64,000 nt of DNA from UBA967 sp044375555 (lineage in GTDB: Bacteria; Verrucomicrobiota; Verrucomicrobiia; Chthoniobacterales; Terrimicrobiaceae): the NCBI GenBank assembly GCA_044375555.1, contig JBILML010000012.1:6125-70124 (forward strand), in the 5' to 3' direction. This document shows, in pieces, positions 1 through 8,902 of the stretch; the stretch's first letter is position 1, and each line of letters opens with the position of its first letter. The position numbers were made by a program, and so were the translations under genes. The notes beneath the pieces are model-generated. The model saw nothing but the letters and a program-made list of their open reading frames with translations. It did no database searches and was not told the origin of the DNA.

Positions 1-1
1 C

Positions 2-2125
2 AACCCCGAGGTAGAAGGCCGCGTCGCGCTGGCCGTTGCCAACTGGCTTCAGCAAGCCCACTACAGTCGCCAGAAATTGGATGACGAGATGTCCGCCAAA
101 CTCCTCGCGACCTACCTCGAACTCTTGGATTACAACAAACTCTACTTCACCCAAGAGGATGTGGATGAGTTTAGCCAAAAATACAGCGACAAGCTCGATG
201 ACATGATCCTCCGCGGGGATCTCAGCCCCTCGCGGGAAATCTTCCAGCGTTTCCTCGAGCGCGTCCAAAGCCGGGTCGAATCCAACAAAAAACTCGCTGC
301 AGAAAAATACGACTTCCAAGGCAATCGCTCCGTCGAACTCAACCGCCAGAAATCCCCCTGGCCGAAAAACCTCGCTGAAGCCGACCAACTCTGGCGCGCC
401 CGCGTCGAGGCCGAGCTTTTGCAGGAGGAACTCAGCGAACTCAAACTCCGCACGCCGCAGGAAACTCTCACCCGCCGCTACGATCAGTTTCTAAAGAATG
501 TGAAGGAAATGGAGGGCGAGGATGAGGTCAGCACCTTTCTCAAAGCCCTCGCCCTGAGTTACGACCCCCACTCCGACTACATGAGCCCCAGCGAAATGGA
601 GAATTTCCAGATTTCCATGAAGCTTTCTCTCGTCGGCATCGGAGCCGTTCTTCGCTCCGAGGATGGATATGTGAAAATCATGGAACTCGTCCCCGGCGGC
701 CCTGCCGACAAGGATGGACGACTCAAAGTCGGCGACCGCATCATCGGCGTCGCTCAAGGTGATGAGGACTTCGAGGATGTCATCGACATGAAACTCGACA
801 AAGTCGTCGAAAAAATTCGCGGCAAGAAAGACACCTCGGTTCGCTTGCAGGTCATTCCCAGTGATGCGGACGATCCCTCCAAACGCTCCGTCGTCGAAAT
901 CTCCCGCGACAAGGTCCAACTCAAGGATCAAGAAGCCAAGGCCGAGTTGCTCGATGTCAAAGGCCCGGACGGAAAAATCTCCCGCATCGGTTGGATTTCC
1001 CTGCCTTCCTTTTACGCGAACATGAGTGGAAGCGGGGAACCCAAAAGCACCACCACCGACGTCACCGCGCTTCTGGAGCGTTTGAAGAAAGAGAACATCG
1101 AGGGGCTCGTGATCGACTTGCGCAGGGACGGCGGCGGATCGCTCGAGGAGGCCATCAATCTCAGCGGGCTTTTTATTGAGAGCGGCCCTGTGGTTTTGGC
1201 CAAGGATCCCAGTGGAAATATCACCAACAACATCGATAAGAACCCAAGCATTGCCTACACCGGCCCGATGGTGGTCGTGATGAACCGCCTCAGCGCCTCG
1301 GCAAGCGAGATTTTCGCCGCAGCCATGCAGGATTATGGACGCGCTGTCGTCGTGGGTGACGAGCGGAGTTTCGGTAAAGGAACCGTCCAGACCGTTCAAG
1401 ACCTCGACCGCTCCATGTCGCTTCCGTTCTTCAATTCGAACCGCCCTCCTGCCGGCGCGATCAAACTCACGATTCAAAAATTCTACCGTGTCAGCGGCGG
1501 CTCCACTCAGCTCAACGGAGTCGAGTCGGATATCGTTCTCCCTTCCCGCACGGACAGCCCAAAAATAGGCGAAGGTGCCTTCAAGAATCCGCTCGGTTAC
1601 GACGAGGTCGCGCCCGTCCCCTTCAAGCTCAGCCCGACAGCCGGGGAGCTTTTCGTCGCGGAACTCCGCGAACGCTCAGCCCGACGCATCGCTGCGGATC
1701 CCGAGTTTCTTTATGTCAGCGAGGACATGCAACGCTTCCGCGAGCGGTTGGAAAAAAACACCATCAGCACCAATATGGATGCCCGCAAAAAAGAACTCGC
1801 CGACGACAAGTCCCGCACCGAAGGCCGAAAAGCGGAGCGTCTGGCTCGCGGCCCGATCATTGATGCGAAGGTCTGGCAAGTCACCCTGGACGATGTGAAC
1901 AACAATCGCGAAGACCTCGAAGTCGTCGCCTACGAGCGCGAGCGGGATAAAAAATACGACGATCCCGAGGAGGAAGGCGAAGGCAGCGATCCGAAGGATA
2001 AAACTCCCGAGCCCGATCCGATTCGCAACGAATCTCTACGAATCATGGCGGACTTGATCGAATTCAACTCGACGAAGAAAACCGTCAGCGCCAATCCCGA
2101 GGCGAAATTGCCCGTCACCAAATAG
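2..2125 (+). CDS. prc: Tail-specific carboxy-terminal processing protease (Prc/CtpA), 5' end missing
   Basis: Periplasmic S41 serine protease that trims or degrades proteins from their C-termini. The reading frame is open from base 2 without a stop, so the true start lies before the window; the ATG at 77 is internal. In order it shows an N-terminal helical region, a PDZ domain (about 600-900; GIGAVLRSEDGYVKI), the S41 catalytic core with SASASEIFAAAMQDYG (about 1288-1340) and the lysine in FGKGTVQ (about 1372-1390), then a charged C-terminal region as in E. coli Prc. The catalytic Ser/Lys pair is intact. The C-terminus is rich in Asp, Glu and Lys. The next gene is convergent, 18 bases away. 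Assignment is secure; the signal peptide cannot be seen. Confidence 0.95.
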   Translation, partial: NPEVEGRVALAVANWLQQAHYSRQKLDDEMSAKLLATYLELLDYNKLYFTQEDVDEFSQKYSDKLDDMILRGDLSPSREIFQRFLERVQSRVESNKKLAAEKYDFQGNRSVELNRQKSPWPKNLAEADQLWRARVEAELLQEELSELKLRTPQETLTRRYDQFLKNVKEMEGEDEVSTFLKALALSYDPHSDYMSPSEMENFQISMKLSLVGIGAVLRSEDGYVKIMELVPGGPADKDGRLKVGDRIIGVAQGDEDFEDVIDMKLDKVVEKIRGKKDTSVRLQVIPSDADDPSKRSVVEISRDKVQLKDQEAKAELLDVKGPDGKISRIGWISLPSFYANMSGSGEPKSTTTDVTALLERLKKENIEGLVIDLRRDGGGSLEEAINLSGLFIESGPVVLAKDPSGNITNNIDKNPSIAYTGPMVVVMNRLSASASEIFAAAMQDYGRAVVVGDERSFGKGTVQTVQDLDRSMSLPFFNSNRPPAGAIKLTIQKFYRVSGGSTQLNGVESDIVLPSRTDSPKIGEGAFKNPLGYDEVAPVPFKLSPTAGELFVAELRERSARRIAADPEFLYVSEDMQRFRERLEKNTISTNMDARKKELADDKSRTEGRKAERLARGPIIDAKVWQVTLDDVNNNREDLEVVAYERERDKKYDDPEEEGEGSDPKDKTPEPDPIRNESLRIMADLIEFNSTKKTVSANPEAKLPVTK

Positions 2126-2143
2126 ACCCCGCAGCCGCTTTTT

Positions 2144-3118
2144 TTAGCGCGTCACAACGATCGGAATTTCCAAAACGCGAGGTTTTAATCCCCCAATTCG
2201 CAGGATCAATTTCTTCCCGTCGAGTTCGCGCTTGGGCTGGATATTTCCGATCACAATCCGCGAGGAGGTCTCACTCATGGCCTCGATTTTCGAAGTCATC
2301 ATCTCCTCCGGAAGATCGACCGAATCGACCTGGAATTTTATTCCGCCGGGGCTGCGCACAATGATCGTTCGCGAGAGCGGCGCGGCGGCCTTCGTGTCCA
2401 AACGAAGCACCGAGGGCGCCGCGATCAACTCCGCCGGCAGGAGAATCAATGCATCCACCGAGAGGTTGTTTTTCACTCCCCCACTCTCGATTTGGATTTG
2501 AATTTTATCTTTTTGCTGCCCCGGCAAGAGATTCGCCACCGGCTTCGCCCGGAGGGTAAAACCATCCCCGTCCTTCAGCGGAGCAGAGGAAATCTCGAGC
2601 TTTCCCTCGGTGGTTTTGGCCTCCAGAAAAACCAGTGGTTTCTTCGCCAGATCACGGATCGTCACTTCGGCAAAAACCTCCGTCGATTTGGGATTTTTCC
2701 GAAGCGTCATCATCGGCGGCTGGATCTCGATTCCCGATCCGACCACGCCTCGGAGCGAGAGTTGAAATGGCTTGCCGGAGGGATCGTTCGTTTCGAGAAA
2801 GAGGCTTTTTTCCTCCGAACCTTTTCGTCCCTGCAAGGAGACGGTGACCGGGATGCCAAGCGTCGCACCGGGGGGAAGCGTTTTGTTCGACAATAGAAAA
2901 CTGGTGCAGCCACAGGGCGCGTGGATTTTTCGGATCAGCAATTCCGCATCGCCAGCGTTACGGATTTGGAAAGTGTGCGAGACGGGCTTGGCACCGTCCA
3001 CCGTTCCGAATTCATAAACTGGCTCCAGACATTCCAGCTTGGGAGTCGGCTTCGCGTGAAGATTCCAAATCGGAAAGACGGCAACCAAGCCGATGCAAAA
3101 AAAGAGTGTGCGATTCAT
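2144..3118 (-). CDS. Exported DUF1573 domain protein
   Basis: A 324-residue protein with a signal peptide (hydrophobic stretch FFCIGLVAVFPIWNL, cleavage likely near LHAKP). The N-terminal third after the signal matches the DUF1573 pattern of an Ig-like fold: a segment like YEFGTVDGAKPVSHTFQIRN followed by HAPCGCTSFLL and a phrase of the type PPGATLGIPVTV. DUF1573 proteins are common in Bacteroidota, Planctomycetota and Verrucomicrobiota; their role is unknown. The rest is beta-rich and probably repeats a similar fold. It is convergent with prc and diverges from the aminotransferase gene, with 47 bases between the two starts. Function is not known. Confidence 0.8.
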   Translation of the reverse strand: MNRTLFFCIGLVAVFPIWNLHAKPTPKLECLEPVYEFGTVDGAKPVSHTFQIRNAGDAELLIRKIHAPCGCTSFLLSNKTLPPGATLGIPVTVSLQGRKGSEEKSLFLETNDPSGKPFQLSLRGVVGSGIEIQPPMMTLRKNPKSTEVFAEVTIRDLAKKPLVFLEAKTTEGKLEISSAPLKDGDGFTLRAKPVANLLPGQQKDKIQIQIESGGVKNNLSVDALILLPAELIAAPSVLRLDTKAAAPLSRTIIVRSPGGIKFQVDSVDLPEEMMTSKIEAMSETSSRIVIGNIQPKRELDGKKLILRIGGLKPRVLEIPIVVTR

Positions 3119-3165
3119 GAAACAATCGGAATCATAAGAGCCGAATCATACTCCCGCAACGCCGC

Positions 3166-4269
3166 ATGGATTTTATCGACCTCAAAGCCCAATACAGAAA
3201 ATTCGAGCCCGCAATCAACGAGCGCATTCACCGCGTGCTGGAGCACGGCCGCTTCATCATGGGGCCGGAGGTCGAGGAATTGGAAACCGTGCTCGCGGAT
3301 TTCGTCGGGTGCCGCCACGCCATCACCGTGGCCAGCGGCACCGACAGCCTGGAAATCGCTCTCCGAGCCGTGGAAATCGGCCCGGGCGACGAGGTCATCA
3401 CGGTTCCATTTACCTGGATCAGCACGGCGGAAGTGATTCTCCAAGTGGGCGCGAAGCCGGTCTTCGTGGATATCGATCCGCTGGATTTTAATATCGCCGT
3501 GGACCAGATCGAGGCGGCCATCACACCCCGCACAAAAGCTCTTTTACCCGTCAGTCTTTTCGGTCAAATGCCCGACTACGACGCCATCAACGCGATGGCC
3601 GAAAAGCATGGTCTCACCGTCATCGAAGATGCCGCGCAAAGTTTCGGAGCGACCCGCCATGGCCGGCGGAGCTGCGGCGTCACGGCCATCGCCAGCACGA
3701 GTTTCTATCCCGCAAAACCTCTTGGCTGCTACGGCGAGGGCGGCGCGCTTTTTACAAACGATGACGACCTTGCGTTGAAAATGCGCGCCATCAGAACCCA
3801 CGGGGGAATTCGCCGGCACTTCCACGACCTCGTTGGTATGAACGGCCGCTTCGACACGCTCCAAGCCGCCATCATGCTCGGCAAATGGCCCGGTTTTGCT
3901 GACGAAGTCACAGCTCGCGGTCGCCTCGGCGCGCACTACTCGGAAAAACTCCACGATGTTTGTGAGACTCCCCAAATCCGTGAGGGGAACACGCATGTTT
4001 ACGCTCAATACACTCTTCGCGCTTCGCACCGCGACGCGCTCGGAGAGACCCTGAAAGCCAAAGGCATTCCGACCGCCGTCTATTATCCCAAGTGCCTCCA
4101 CGAGCAGCCGGTTTTTTCCCATCTCGGATATCAATACGGCGACTTCCCCGCCGCCGAAGCCGCCTCTCGCGAAGTGATCAGCCTGCCCCTCAATCCCTAT
4201 CTCACACCAGCCGAGCAGGAGTTCGTGATCCGAGGAGTTCGCGAATCTCTGGCCGAGCAAAACGGATAA
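3166..4269 (+). CDS. DegT/DnrJ/EryC1/StrS-family sugar aminotransferase
   Basis: PLP-dependent enzyme (367 residues) that transfers an amino group to a keto sugar nucleotide, usually for lipopolysaccharide or exopolysaccharide sugars. Visible family features: MDFIDLKAQYR at the start, GPEVEELE, ASGTDSLEIALRA, VIEDAAQSFGA, and the PLP-lysine segment SFYPAKPLGCYGEGGA. It most resembles WbpE/WlbC-type enzymes acting on UDP-3-keto sugars, but the substrate cannot be read from sequence. It stands alone among polysaccharide genes here: rplM follows 67 bases later. The polysaccharide export genes at 60-64 kb could use its product, but this is only inference. Confidence 0.88.
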   Translation: MDFIDLKAQYRKFEPAINERIHRVLEHGRFIMGPEVEELETVLADFVGCRHAITVASGTDSLEIALRAVEIGPGDEVITVPFTWISTAEVILQVGAKPVFVDIDPLDFNIAVDQIEAAITPRTKALLPVSLFGQMPDYDAINAMAEKHGLTVIEDAAQSFGATRHGRRSCGVTAIASTSFYPAKPLGCYGEGGALFTNDDDLALKMRAIRTHGGIRRHFHDLVGMNGRFDTLQAAIMLGKWPGFADEVTARGRLGAHYSEKLHDVCETPQIREGNTHVYAQYTLRASHRDALGETLKAKGIPTAVYYPKCLHEQPVFSHLGYQYGDFPAAEAASREVISLPLNPYLTPAEQEFVIRGVRESLAEQNG

Positions 4270-4292
4270 CCAAAAAAACATTGGCTCAGGGT

Positions 4293-4321
4293 TTGACACC
4301 GCGAAACCGTTCATTCATTGT
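4293..4321 (+). promoter_or_regulatory. Possible promoter of rplM-rpsI
   Basis: A perfect -35 hexamer TTGACA lies at 4293-4298. Seventeen bases later a weak -10 (CATTGT, three of six consensus positions) sits at 4316-4321. The rplM start codon is at 4337. The -35 match and position fit a housekeeping promoter; the -10 is poor, so this is tentative. Confidence 0.35.
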
Positions 4322-4336
4322 CCCCGGCTCTCAACG

Positions 4337-4759
4337 ATGAAAACCTATTCTGCCAAAGCCGAGCAAGTCGACCGCAAGTGGTGGGTGATTGACGCCGCCG
4401 GCCAACCACTCGGCCGCATTGCCGTTCAGGCCGCCAATCTCCTCCGCGGTAAAAACAAAGCCATCTTCACCCCGCATGTCGACACAGGCGACTTCGTGGT
4501 CGTCCTCAACGCATCCAAAGTCGCCATCGGCGGCAAAAAGGAAACCGCCAAAACCTACATGAGCTTCTCTGGCTATGTCGGCGGTCACAAAACCGAGACG
4601 TTTCGTGCACGCCGCGAGCGCCGTCCGGAACTCATCATCGAGCGCGCTGTTCGTGGAATGATCCCTCACAACCGCCTCGGCCGCGCCCTCTATGGCAAGC
4701 TGAAAGTTTACGCTGGCAGCGAACACCCGCACACAGCACAGAATCCGCAACCCGCCTGA
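4337..4759 (+). CDS. rplM: 50S ribosomal protein L13
   Basis: Large-subunit ribosomal protein that binds 23S rRNA early in assembly. The 140 residues match the usual L13 length. Signature segments include KWWVIDAAGQPLGRIA, LLRGKNKAIFTPHVDTGDFV, GGHKTETF and a C-terminal AVRGMIPHNRLGRALY. It is followed after 11 bases by rpsI, the classic L13-S9 pair found in most bacteria, so the two are surely co-transcribed. Confidence 0.98.
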   Translation: MKTYSAKAEQVDRKWWVIDAAGQPLGRIAVQAANLLRGKNKAIFTPHVDTGDFVVVLNASKVAIGGKKETAKTYMSFSGYVGGHKTETFRARRERRPELIIERAVRGMIPHNRLGRALYGKLKVYAGSEHPHTAQNPQPA

Positions 4760-4770
4760 TTTTTATTTCC

Positions 4771-5169
4771 ATGAGCAAAACAGAAGACCCAATCCAAACG
4801 ACAGGTCGCCGTAAAACCTCCGTTGCCAGCATTCGCATGCAATCCGGAACCGGCGCCATCAAGGTCAATGGCCGCGATTTTACCGACTACTTCGGCAGTC
4901 TCTCGCTTCAAAACCAAATCCTCCGTCCGCTGGAAATCGCCAACGCGGTTCACAGCTACGATGTCACCGCCAAAGCCACCGGCGGCGGAATCAACGGCCA
5001 AGCCGGCGCCCTGCGCCTCGCCCTCAGCCGCGCCCTTATCGAGGTCAACGAAACCCTCCGCACCCAACTCAAGCAGGAGGGTCTCCTCACCCGCGATCCC
5101 CGCATGAAGGAGCGCAAAAAGCCAGGTCGCCCCGGCGCCCGGAAACGCTTCCAATTCTCCAAGCGCTAA
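4771..5169 (+). CDS. rpsI: 30S ribosomal protein S9
   Basis: Small-subunit ribosomal protein whose C-terminal tail reaches the P-site tRNA. It has 132 residues, the usual size. It shows the S9 start TGRRKTSVASIRM, the GGGINGQAGALRLALSRAL block, and the conserved basic C-terminus KKPGRPGARKRFQFSKR ending in the invariant Lys-Arg. It is the second gene of the rplM operon and is followed by a strong hairpin terminator. Confidence 0.98.
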   Translation: MSKTEDPIQTTGRRKTSVASIRMQSGTGAIKVNGRDFTDYFGSLSLQNQILRPLEIANAVHSYDVTAKATGGGINGQAGALRLALSRALIEVNETLRTQLKQEGLLTRDPRMKERKKPGRPGARKRFQFSKR

Positions 5170-5194
5170 TCGCACTTATCAGATTTCCAACAAA

Positions 5195-5225
5195 AAGGGC
5201 CGCCAAACCAGGCGGCCCTTTTTTT
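5195..5225 (+). terminator. Rho-independent terminator after rpsI, probably bidirectional
   Basis: Perfect 8-bp GC stem GGGCCGCC (5197-5204) and GGCGGCCC (5211-5218) around the loop AAACCA, followed by seven T residues. An A-run precedes the stem, so the reverse transcript also ends in a hairpin plus U-run. It may therefore also serve the convergent gene that ends at 5259. Confidence 0.92.
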
Positions 5226-5258
5226 ATGCAAGCCGCAACCTTGGCCTTGGCTGGCAGA

Positions 5259-6290
5259 TTAAGCCTCGGTCTGCTCGGAATAAATCCCCAGCGGTTTGAC
5301 CGGGCTGGTATTCAGGGATTTAACGCGTTCGTGGATTCCAGGGGCGATTTCGGGTTGGCGGGCGTAGGCCATGGCGAGCATTTCCAGTTTCGCATCGAGA
5401 TTATCGACCATGTTCAGCGCGATGGCTTCGGGGGTTTTGGGTTCCACGGGCGAGCCGTATTGTAGTTCCCCATGGTGCGAGGCAATGAGGTGCAGGAGGT
5501 GCAGGCGGACATCTTCCGTGGCGGGAGTGAGTGTTTTCCATTCCTCCACGGGAAGTTTTCTCCAGAGCGAGTTCACCAGTTCGATTCCGATCGAAATGTG
5601 CCCCAGCAATTCGCCCCGGATCTCTCGAGGGATGCCAAATCCCGCTTCCGGCGGGCACATCTCCCAAAGTTTCCCAGAGTCATGAAAAAGCACACCGGCG
5701 AGCAAGAGATCGCGGTTCAAGTCCGGGTAGGCTTGAGAAACCGAATCCGCCGTTCGCATCATCTGGCCGGTGTGTCGAAGGAGTCCGCCGCGATGGGCGT
5801 GGTGGTTGAAACGAGCGGCGGCGGCGCGTTTAAAGCGACTTCCGAATTCCTCCAAGAAAATCGCGCAGAGGGCGTGCAGGCGCGGATCGCGAATCTCTCC
5901 TGCTAGACGAACGACATCGCCAAAGTCGCGATCGACCGAGAGGGATTCTTCCGTTCCACCAGCGAGGAGGGTCTTGATTTCTTCCTCATCCAGAGTGCGA
6001 AGGCGCCAGCGCCTGGCGTCCAGACCGAAGGCACCATTCACCACAAAATCTCCCTCGACCTCCAAGAAATCTCCTCGTGAAATCTCGGCGCAGTGGCGGA
6101 AAGCGTCGGTATCGGTCCATGCCCGGAGCGTCAGCGAATCCCCGGCATCGCGGAGTTTGAGCTCCCAGTAGGGTTTGCCATTGGCCGACTCCTTTTTCAC
6201 GAGTTCATCGACCTGTCCCCTCACCCGCGCAGAAATCGCAATGACTCCGGCCTCGGAGCGAATTTCAGAAATGGATCGAGGTTCGCTCAT
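5259..6290 (-). CDS. OB-fold/HD-domain nuclease, YhaM-like
   Basis: 343-residue protein with an N-terminal OB-fold nucleic-acid-binding domain (IAISARVRGQVDELVKKES, then KPYWELKLRDAGDSLTLRAW) and an HD metal-dependent phosphohydrolase domain (GGLLRHTGQM, LFHDSGKLWEM, IASHHGELQYG). This order matches the YhaM family of 3'-5' exoribonucleases. I prefer the ATG at 6290, seven bases after the upstream stop, over an earlier in-frame start at 6326 that would overlap the upstream gene. It is the last gene of a three-gene minus-strand unit with the unknown protein and the M42 peptidase. Ribonuclease function is by family; the exact substrate is unknown. Confidence 0.85.
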   Translation of the reverse strand: MSEPRSISEIRSEAGVIAISARVRGQVDELVKKESANGKPYWELKLRDAGDSLTLRAWTDTDAFRHCAEISRGDFLEVEGDFVVNGAFGLDARRWRLRTLDEEEIKTLLAGGTEESLSVDRDFGDVVRLAGEIRDPRLHALCAIFLEEFGSRFKRAAAARFNHHAHRGGLLRHTGQMMRTADSVSQAYPDLNRDLLLAGVLFHDSGKLWEMCPPEAGFGIPREIRGELLGHISIGIELVNSLWRKLPVEEWKTLTPATEDVRLHLLHLIASHHGELQYGSPVEPKTPEAIALNMVDNLDAKLEMLAMAYARQPEIAPGIHERVKSLNTSPVKPLGIYSEQTEA

Positions 6291-6297
6291 GAGAGGA

Positions 6298-7701
6298 TCA
6301 GCCCCGGTCCGCACCAAAAAGGCCACGCTCCTTGATGATTCGAACGACTTCCGGCGGAACCATTTTTTCCCAAGCGGAGTCTCCCGTTTCGATCATGTCG
6401 AGCACGCGCGGCGAGCGAATCTCGAGATTGGCGGCTTCGTATGTATCGATAGAGCGAATCAAGCCACTTGCGCGCAAATGGGCATACAAGTGCTCCATCC
6501 CCTCGGGCGGACGGAAATTTTCGCAAGTCACCAATTCCCCCTCGGGAGTGATGACCGGGTAAACATAGAGCCGGACATTCTTTTTGAAGAGTCGCCCGAG
6601 AGCTTCGAGAATGCCTCCTTCGAGGTCCGTGTAATGGGCCGGATTGAAAATCTCGTTCAGCCCGGGGATGCCCATGGGAAGGCCAATGGGGGACTCGGTG
6701 TAGCGAGTCAAAAAATTCACCAAGCGATAATACTCGCCGTAATCCGAGATCAAAACCGTCCGCCCCAGCGCGGCAAGCATGTCCACCCGATCGAGGAAAT
6801 CGCGCAAATTCAGATTGCCGCCGGCGAGCAGGTTTTTGGTGGTGATCTCCATCAAAATCTGAGGCTGGTTTCCTTGGACGCCTTTCTCTTTTTCGAAAAG
6901 TCGCAGAGCGCCATCGAGCATGTCATTCGTTACGAGAGTCACCGGGCGAAAACTTCCACGCTCGACGAGGATGGGCTTCTTATAAAACGCATCTGCGGGT
7001 TGGACCACTTCCCCATCGGCGCTGAACAGCGTCGCTCGCGTGAGGCCCTGAACGACGAGTTCCAGACTCATCAAGCGGTTATCCACCGCGCCGAAAGCTG
7101 GACCAGAGAATCGGATCATGTCCACCTCGATCCGGCCGGGCTTGAGGTCATCCAGGAGCGAACCGATCATCTCGCGCGGAGTGGCGTTGCGGAATGCTCC
7201 GTGGATCAAATTCACGCCCACAATGCCAAGCGCTTCCTGCTGATTGAGATTCTCCCCATCAAGCATTCGCAGATGCAGGATGATGTCACTGAATGCGGTG
7301 CCCGGCGCGTGCTGGAAACGCAGCCCCATCCAACCGTGGGATTCATCGTGTCGCCGGAAACTTCGGGCCGCCACGGTGTCTGCAAACACAAAAAAACGGC
7401 GGTCGCGTCCCGCCGTTCTTCCAAGACGCTCGAGGAGCAACCCGCTCTCGTGTTCGAGCATGGTCTGCAAACGCTCGCGACTCACATACCGCCGACATGT
7501 GCCATAGATCGCATCGCTGAATGCCATGTCGTAAGCCGACATCGTTTTCGCAACTGTGCCCGCCGCGCCGCCGACCGTGAAGAAATGCCTCGCGACTTCC
7601 TGCCCCGCTCCGATTTCCGCAAAGGTTCCGTAGAATCCCTTACCAAGATTGACCTGAAGTGCTTTGCCCGCCGTTCCGAATTGACCTCCCAGATTTTCCA
7701 T
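6298..7701 (-). CDS. Conserved protein of unknown function
   Basis: 467-residue soluble-looking protein without signal peptide or membrane segments. It begins MENLGGQFGTAGKALQVNLG and contains AEIGAGQEVARHFFTVGGA and MSAYDMAFSDAIYG. I recognise this family as conserved in Bacteroidota and Verrucomicrobiota, where I recall database names such as TonB-dependent receptor or nucleotidyltransferase that do not fit what can be seen: there is no beta-barrel, no TonB box and no nucleotidyltransferase HxGH motif that I can find. The start at 7701 is chosen because an upstream extension to 7851 would lie inside the peptidase gene. It sits 5 bases after the peptidase stop and 7 before the YhaM-like gene. 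Function unknown. Confidence 0.8.
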   Translation of the reverse strand: MENLGGQFGTAGKALQVNLGKGFYGTFAEIGAGQEVARHFFTVGGAAGTVAKTMSAYDMAFSDAIYGTCRRYVSRERLQTMLEHESGLLLERLGRTAGRDRRFFVFADTVAARSFRRHDESHGWMGLRFQHAPGTAFSDIILHLRMLDGENLNQQEALGIVGVNLIHGAFRNATPREMIGSLLDDLKPGRIEVDMIRFSGPAFGAVDNRLMSLELVVQGLTRATLFSADGEVVQPADAFYKKPILVERGSFRPVTLVTNDMLDGALRLFEKEKGVQGNQPQILMEITTKNLLAGGNLNLRDFLDRVDMLAALGRTVLISDYGEYYRLVNFLTRYTESPIGLPMGIPGLNEIFNPAHYTDLEGGILEALGRLFKKNVRLYVYPVITPEGELVTCENFRPPEGMEHLYAHLRASGLIRSIDTYEAANLEIRSPRVLDMIETGDSAWEKMVPPEVVRIIKERGLFGADRG

Positions 7702-7706
7702 AGGTT

Positions 7707-8774
7707 TCAATCCAACACACGAAATGTATCGGTCTTTTCCAAGCTCCGAATGAATGCGGCTGCCAGTTTGGCGGCATGGCGGGCATCGGCGAGCGAGACC
7801 ATTTCGACCGGCGAATGCATGTAACGCAGCGGAATCGAGATCAACCCGCACGCCACGCCATCGCGGCTCGTGTAGATGACATCGGCGTCCGTGCTGGTGC
7901 TGCGCGAGACCGCCTCGTGCTGAAGCGGGATTTTGTGTTTCTCGGCGACCTCGATCAGCCGCCTCATGACGAGCGGGTGGTTCGCCGCGCCGTGGGAAAT
8001 TGTGGGGCCCTTGCCGAGTTCCACCAAGCCGTGCTCCTTCACATTGATCCCTGGCGTGTCGGTGGCATGGGTCACATCAAAAACCAACGCGACTTGGGGC
8101 CGAATGCGATGAGCGGCCATCTGCGCGCCGCGGCAGCCGATTTCCTCCTGCACCGCATTGACGGCGAAGGTCGAGGCTTTCGGGCGCGACTTGCCTCGAT
8201 GGAGTTCCTCGAGGGCTGTCGCCAAAACAAAACCTCCGATGCGATTGTCGAGCGCCCGGCCAACGATGCGGTCGTTCTCAAACTCGATCGCGTCATCCAC
8301 AAAAATCGCCGGGGTGCCGACACGGATTCCGAGTTTTTCCACCTCCTTGGCATTCGACGCGCCGACATCGATATAGAGTTCCTTCCAGTCGAGCGCCTTG
8401 TCGTTCGACTTATCGCGGATGTGGATCGCCGTGTTGCCAATCACACCGGGCACTACGCCCTTTGAACCGAAAAGCCGAATCCGCCGGGCAGGAGCCAGCG
8501 TGCGGTCCGACCCGCCGATCGGCCCGACGGCGAGGAAGCCCTTGTCATCAATATATCGAACAATGAACCCAATCTCATCCGCGTGGGCCTCGAGCATCAC
8601 CCGCGGCGCCTTGGCATCCGATCCCTCCAAAACCGCCCAAGCGTTCCCATGGGGATCGCTCTCGATGCGATCCGCATGCGGCTTGATGTTTTTGATCCAA
8701 AGTTTCTGCCCATCCCGCTCCCAACCCGAGGGGCTGGGCGTGGCGAGGATTTCGAGGAGATGCGAAGTTTTCAT
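7707..8774 (-). CDS. M42-family metallopeptidase (glutamyl/tetrahedral aminopeptidase type)
   Basis: Cytoplasmic dimetal aminopeptidase that trims short peptides, related to FrvX/PepA. Metal ligands and catalytic residues are in place: His and Asp in EAHADEIGF, Asp in GRALDNRIGG, the Glu pair in VQEEIGCRG, Asp in VFDVTHATDTPG and His in RYMHSPVE near the C-terminus. The start MKTSHLLEILATPSPSGWE at 8774 fits the family; an in-frame ATG at 8804 is also possible and neither has a clear ribosome-binding site. First gene of the minus-strand unit with the unknown protein and the YhaM-like nuclease. Confidence 0.92.
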   Translation of the reverse strand: MKTSHLLEILATPSPSGWERDGQKLWIKNIKPHADRIESDPHGNAWAVLEGSDAKAPRVMLEAHADEIGFIVRYIDDKGFLAVGPIGGSDRTLAPARRIRLFGSKGVVPGVIGNTAIHIRDKSNDKALDWKELYIDVGASNAKEVEKLGIRVGTPAIFVDDAIEFENDRIVGRALDNRIGGFVLATALEELHRGKSRPKASTFAVNAVQEEIGCRGAQMAAHRIRPQVALVFDVTHATDTPGINVKEHGLVELGKGPTISHGAANHPLVMRRLIEVAEKHKIPLQHEAVSRSTSTDADVIYTSRDGVACGLISIPLRYMHSPVEMVSLADARHAAKLAAAFIRSLEKTDTFRVLD

Positions 8775-8902
8775 GTCGCGAGACTCGGGTGTCCCTTTCG
8801 GCATTTCAAGAAGGGACCCACTCGGGACTTAAAAACAAATTTTTTTAAATTGCCCGATTTGGCATTGCCAAGCCTCCCGAGTTTCCTTACGAAACCTCTC
8901 CT

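Noticed and set aside
491..1477. Long minus-strand reading frame (328 codons) opposite prc
   Set aside because: Antisense shadow of the prc coding region; no family features, and prc codons fit the plus strand.
6175..7824. 549-codon plus-strand frame
   Set aside because: Lies opposite the conserved unknown gene and the end of the YhaM-like gene, both with recognisable conserved blocks; a GC-rich shadow.
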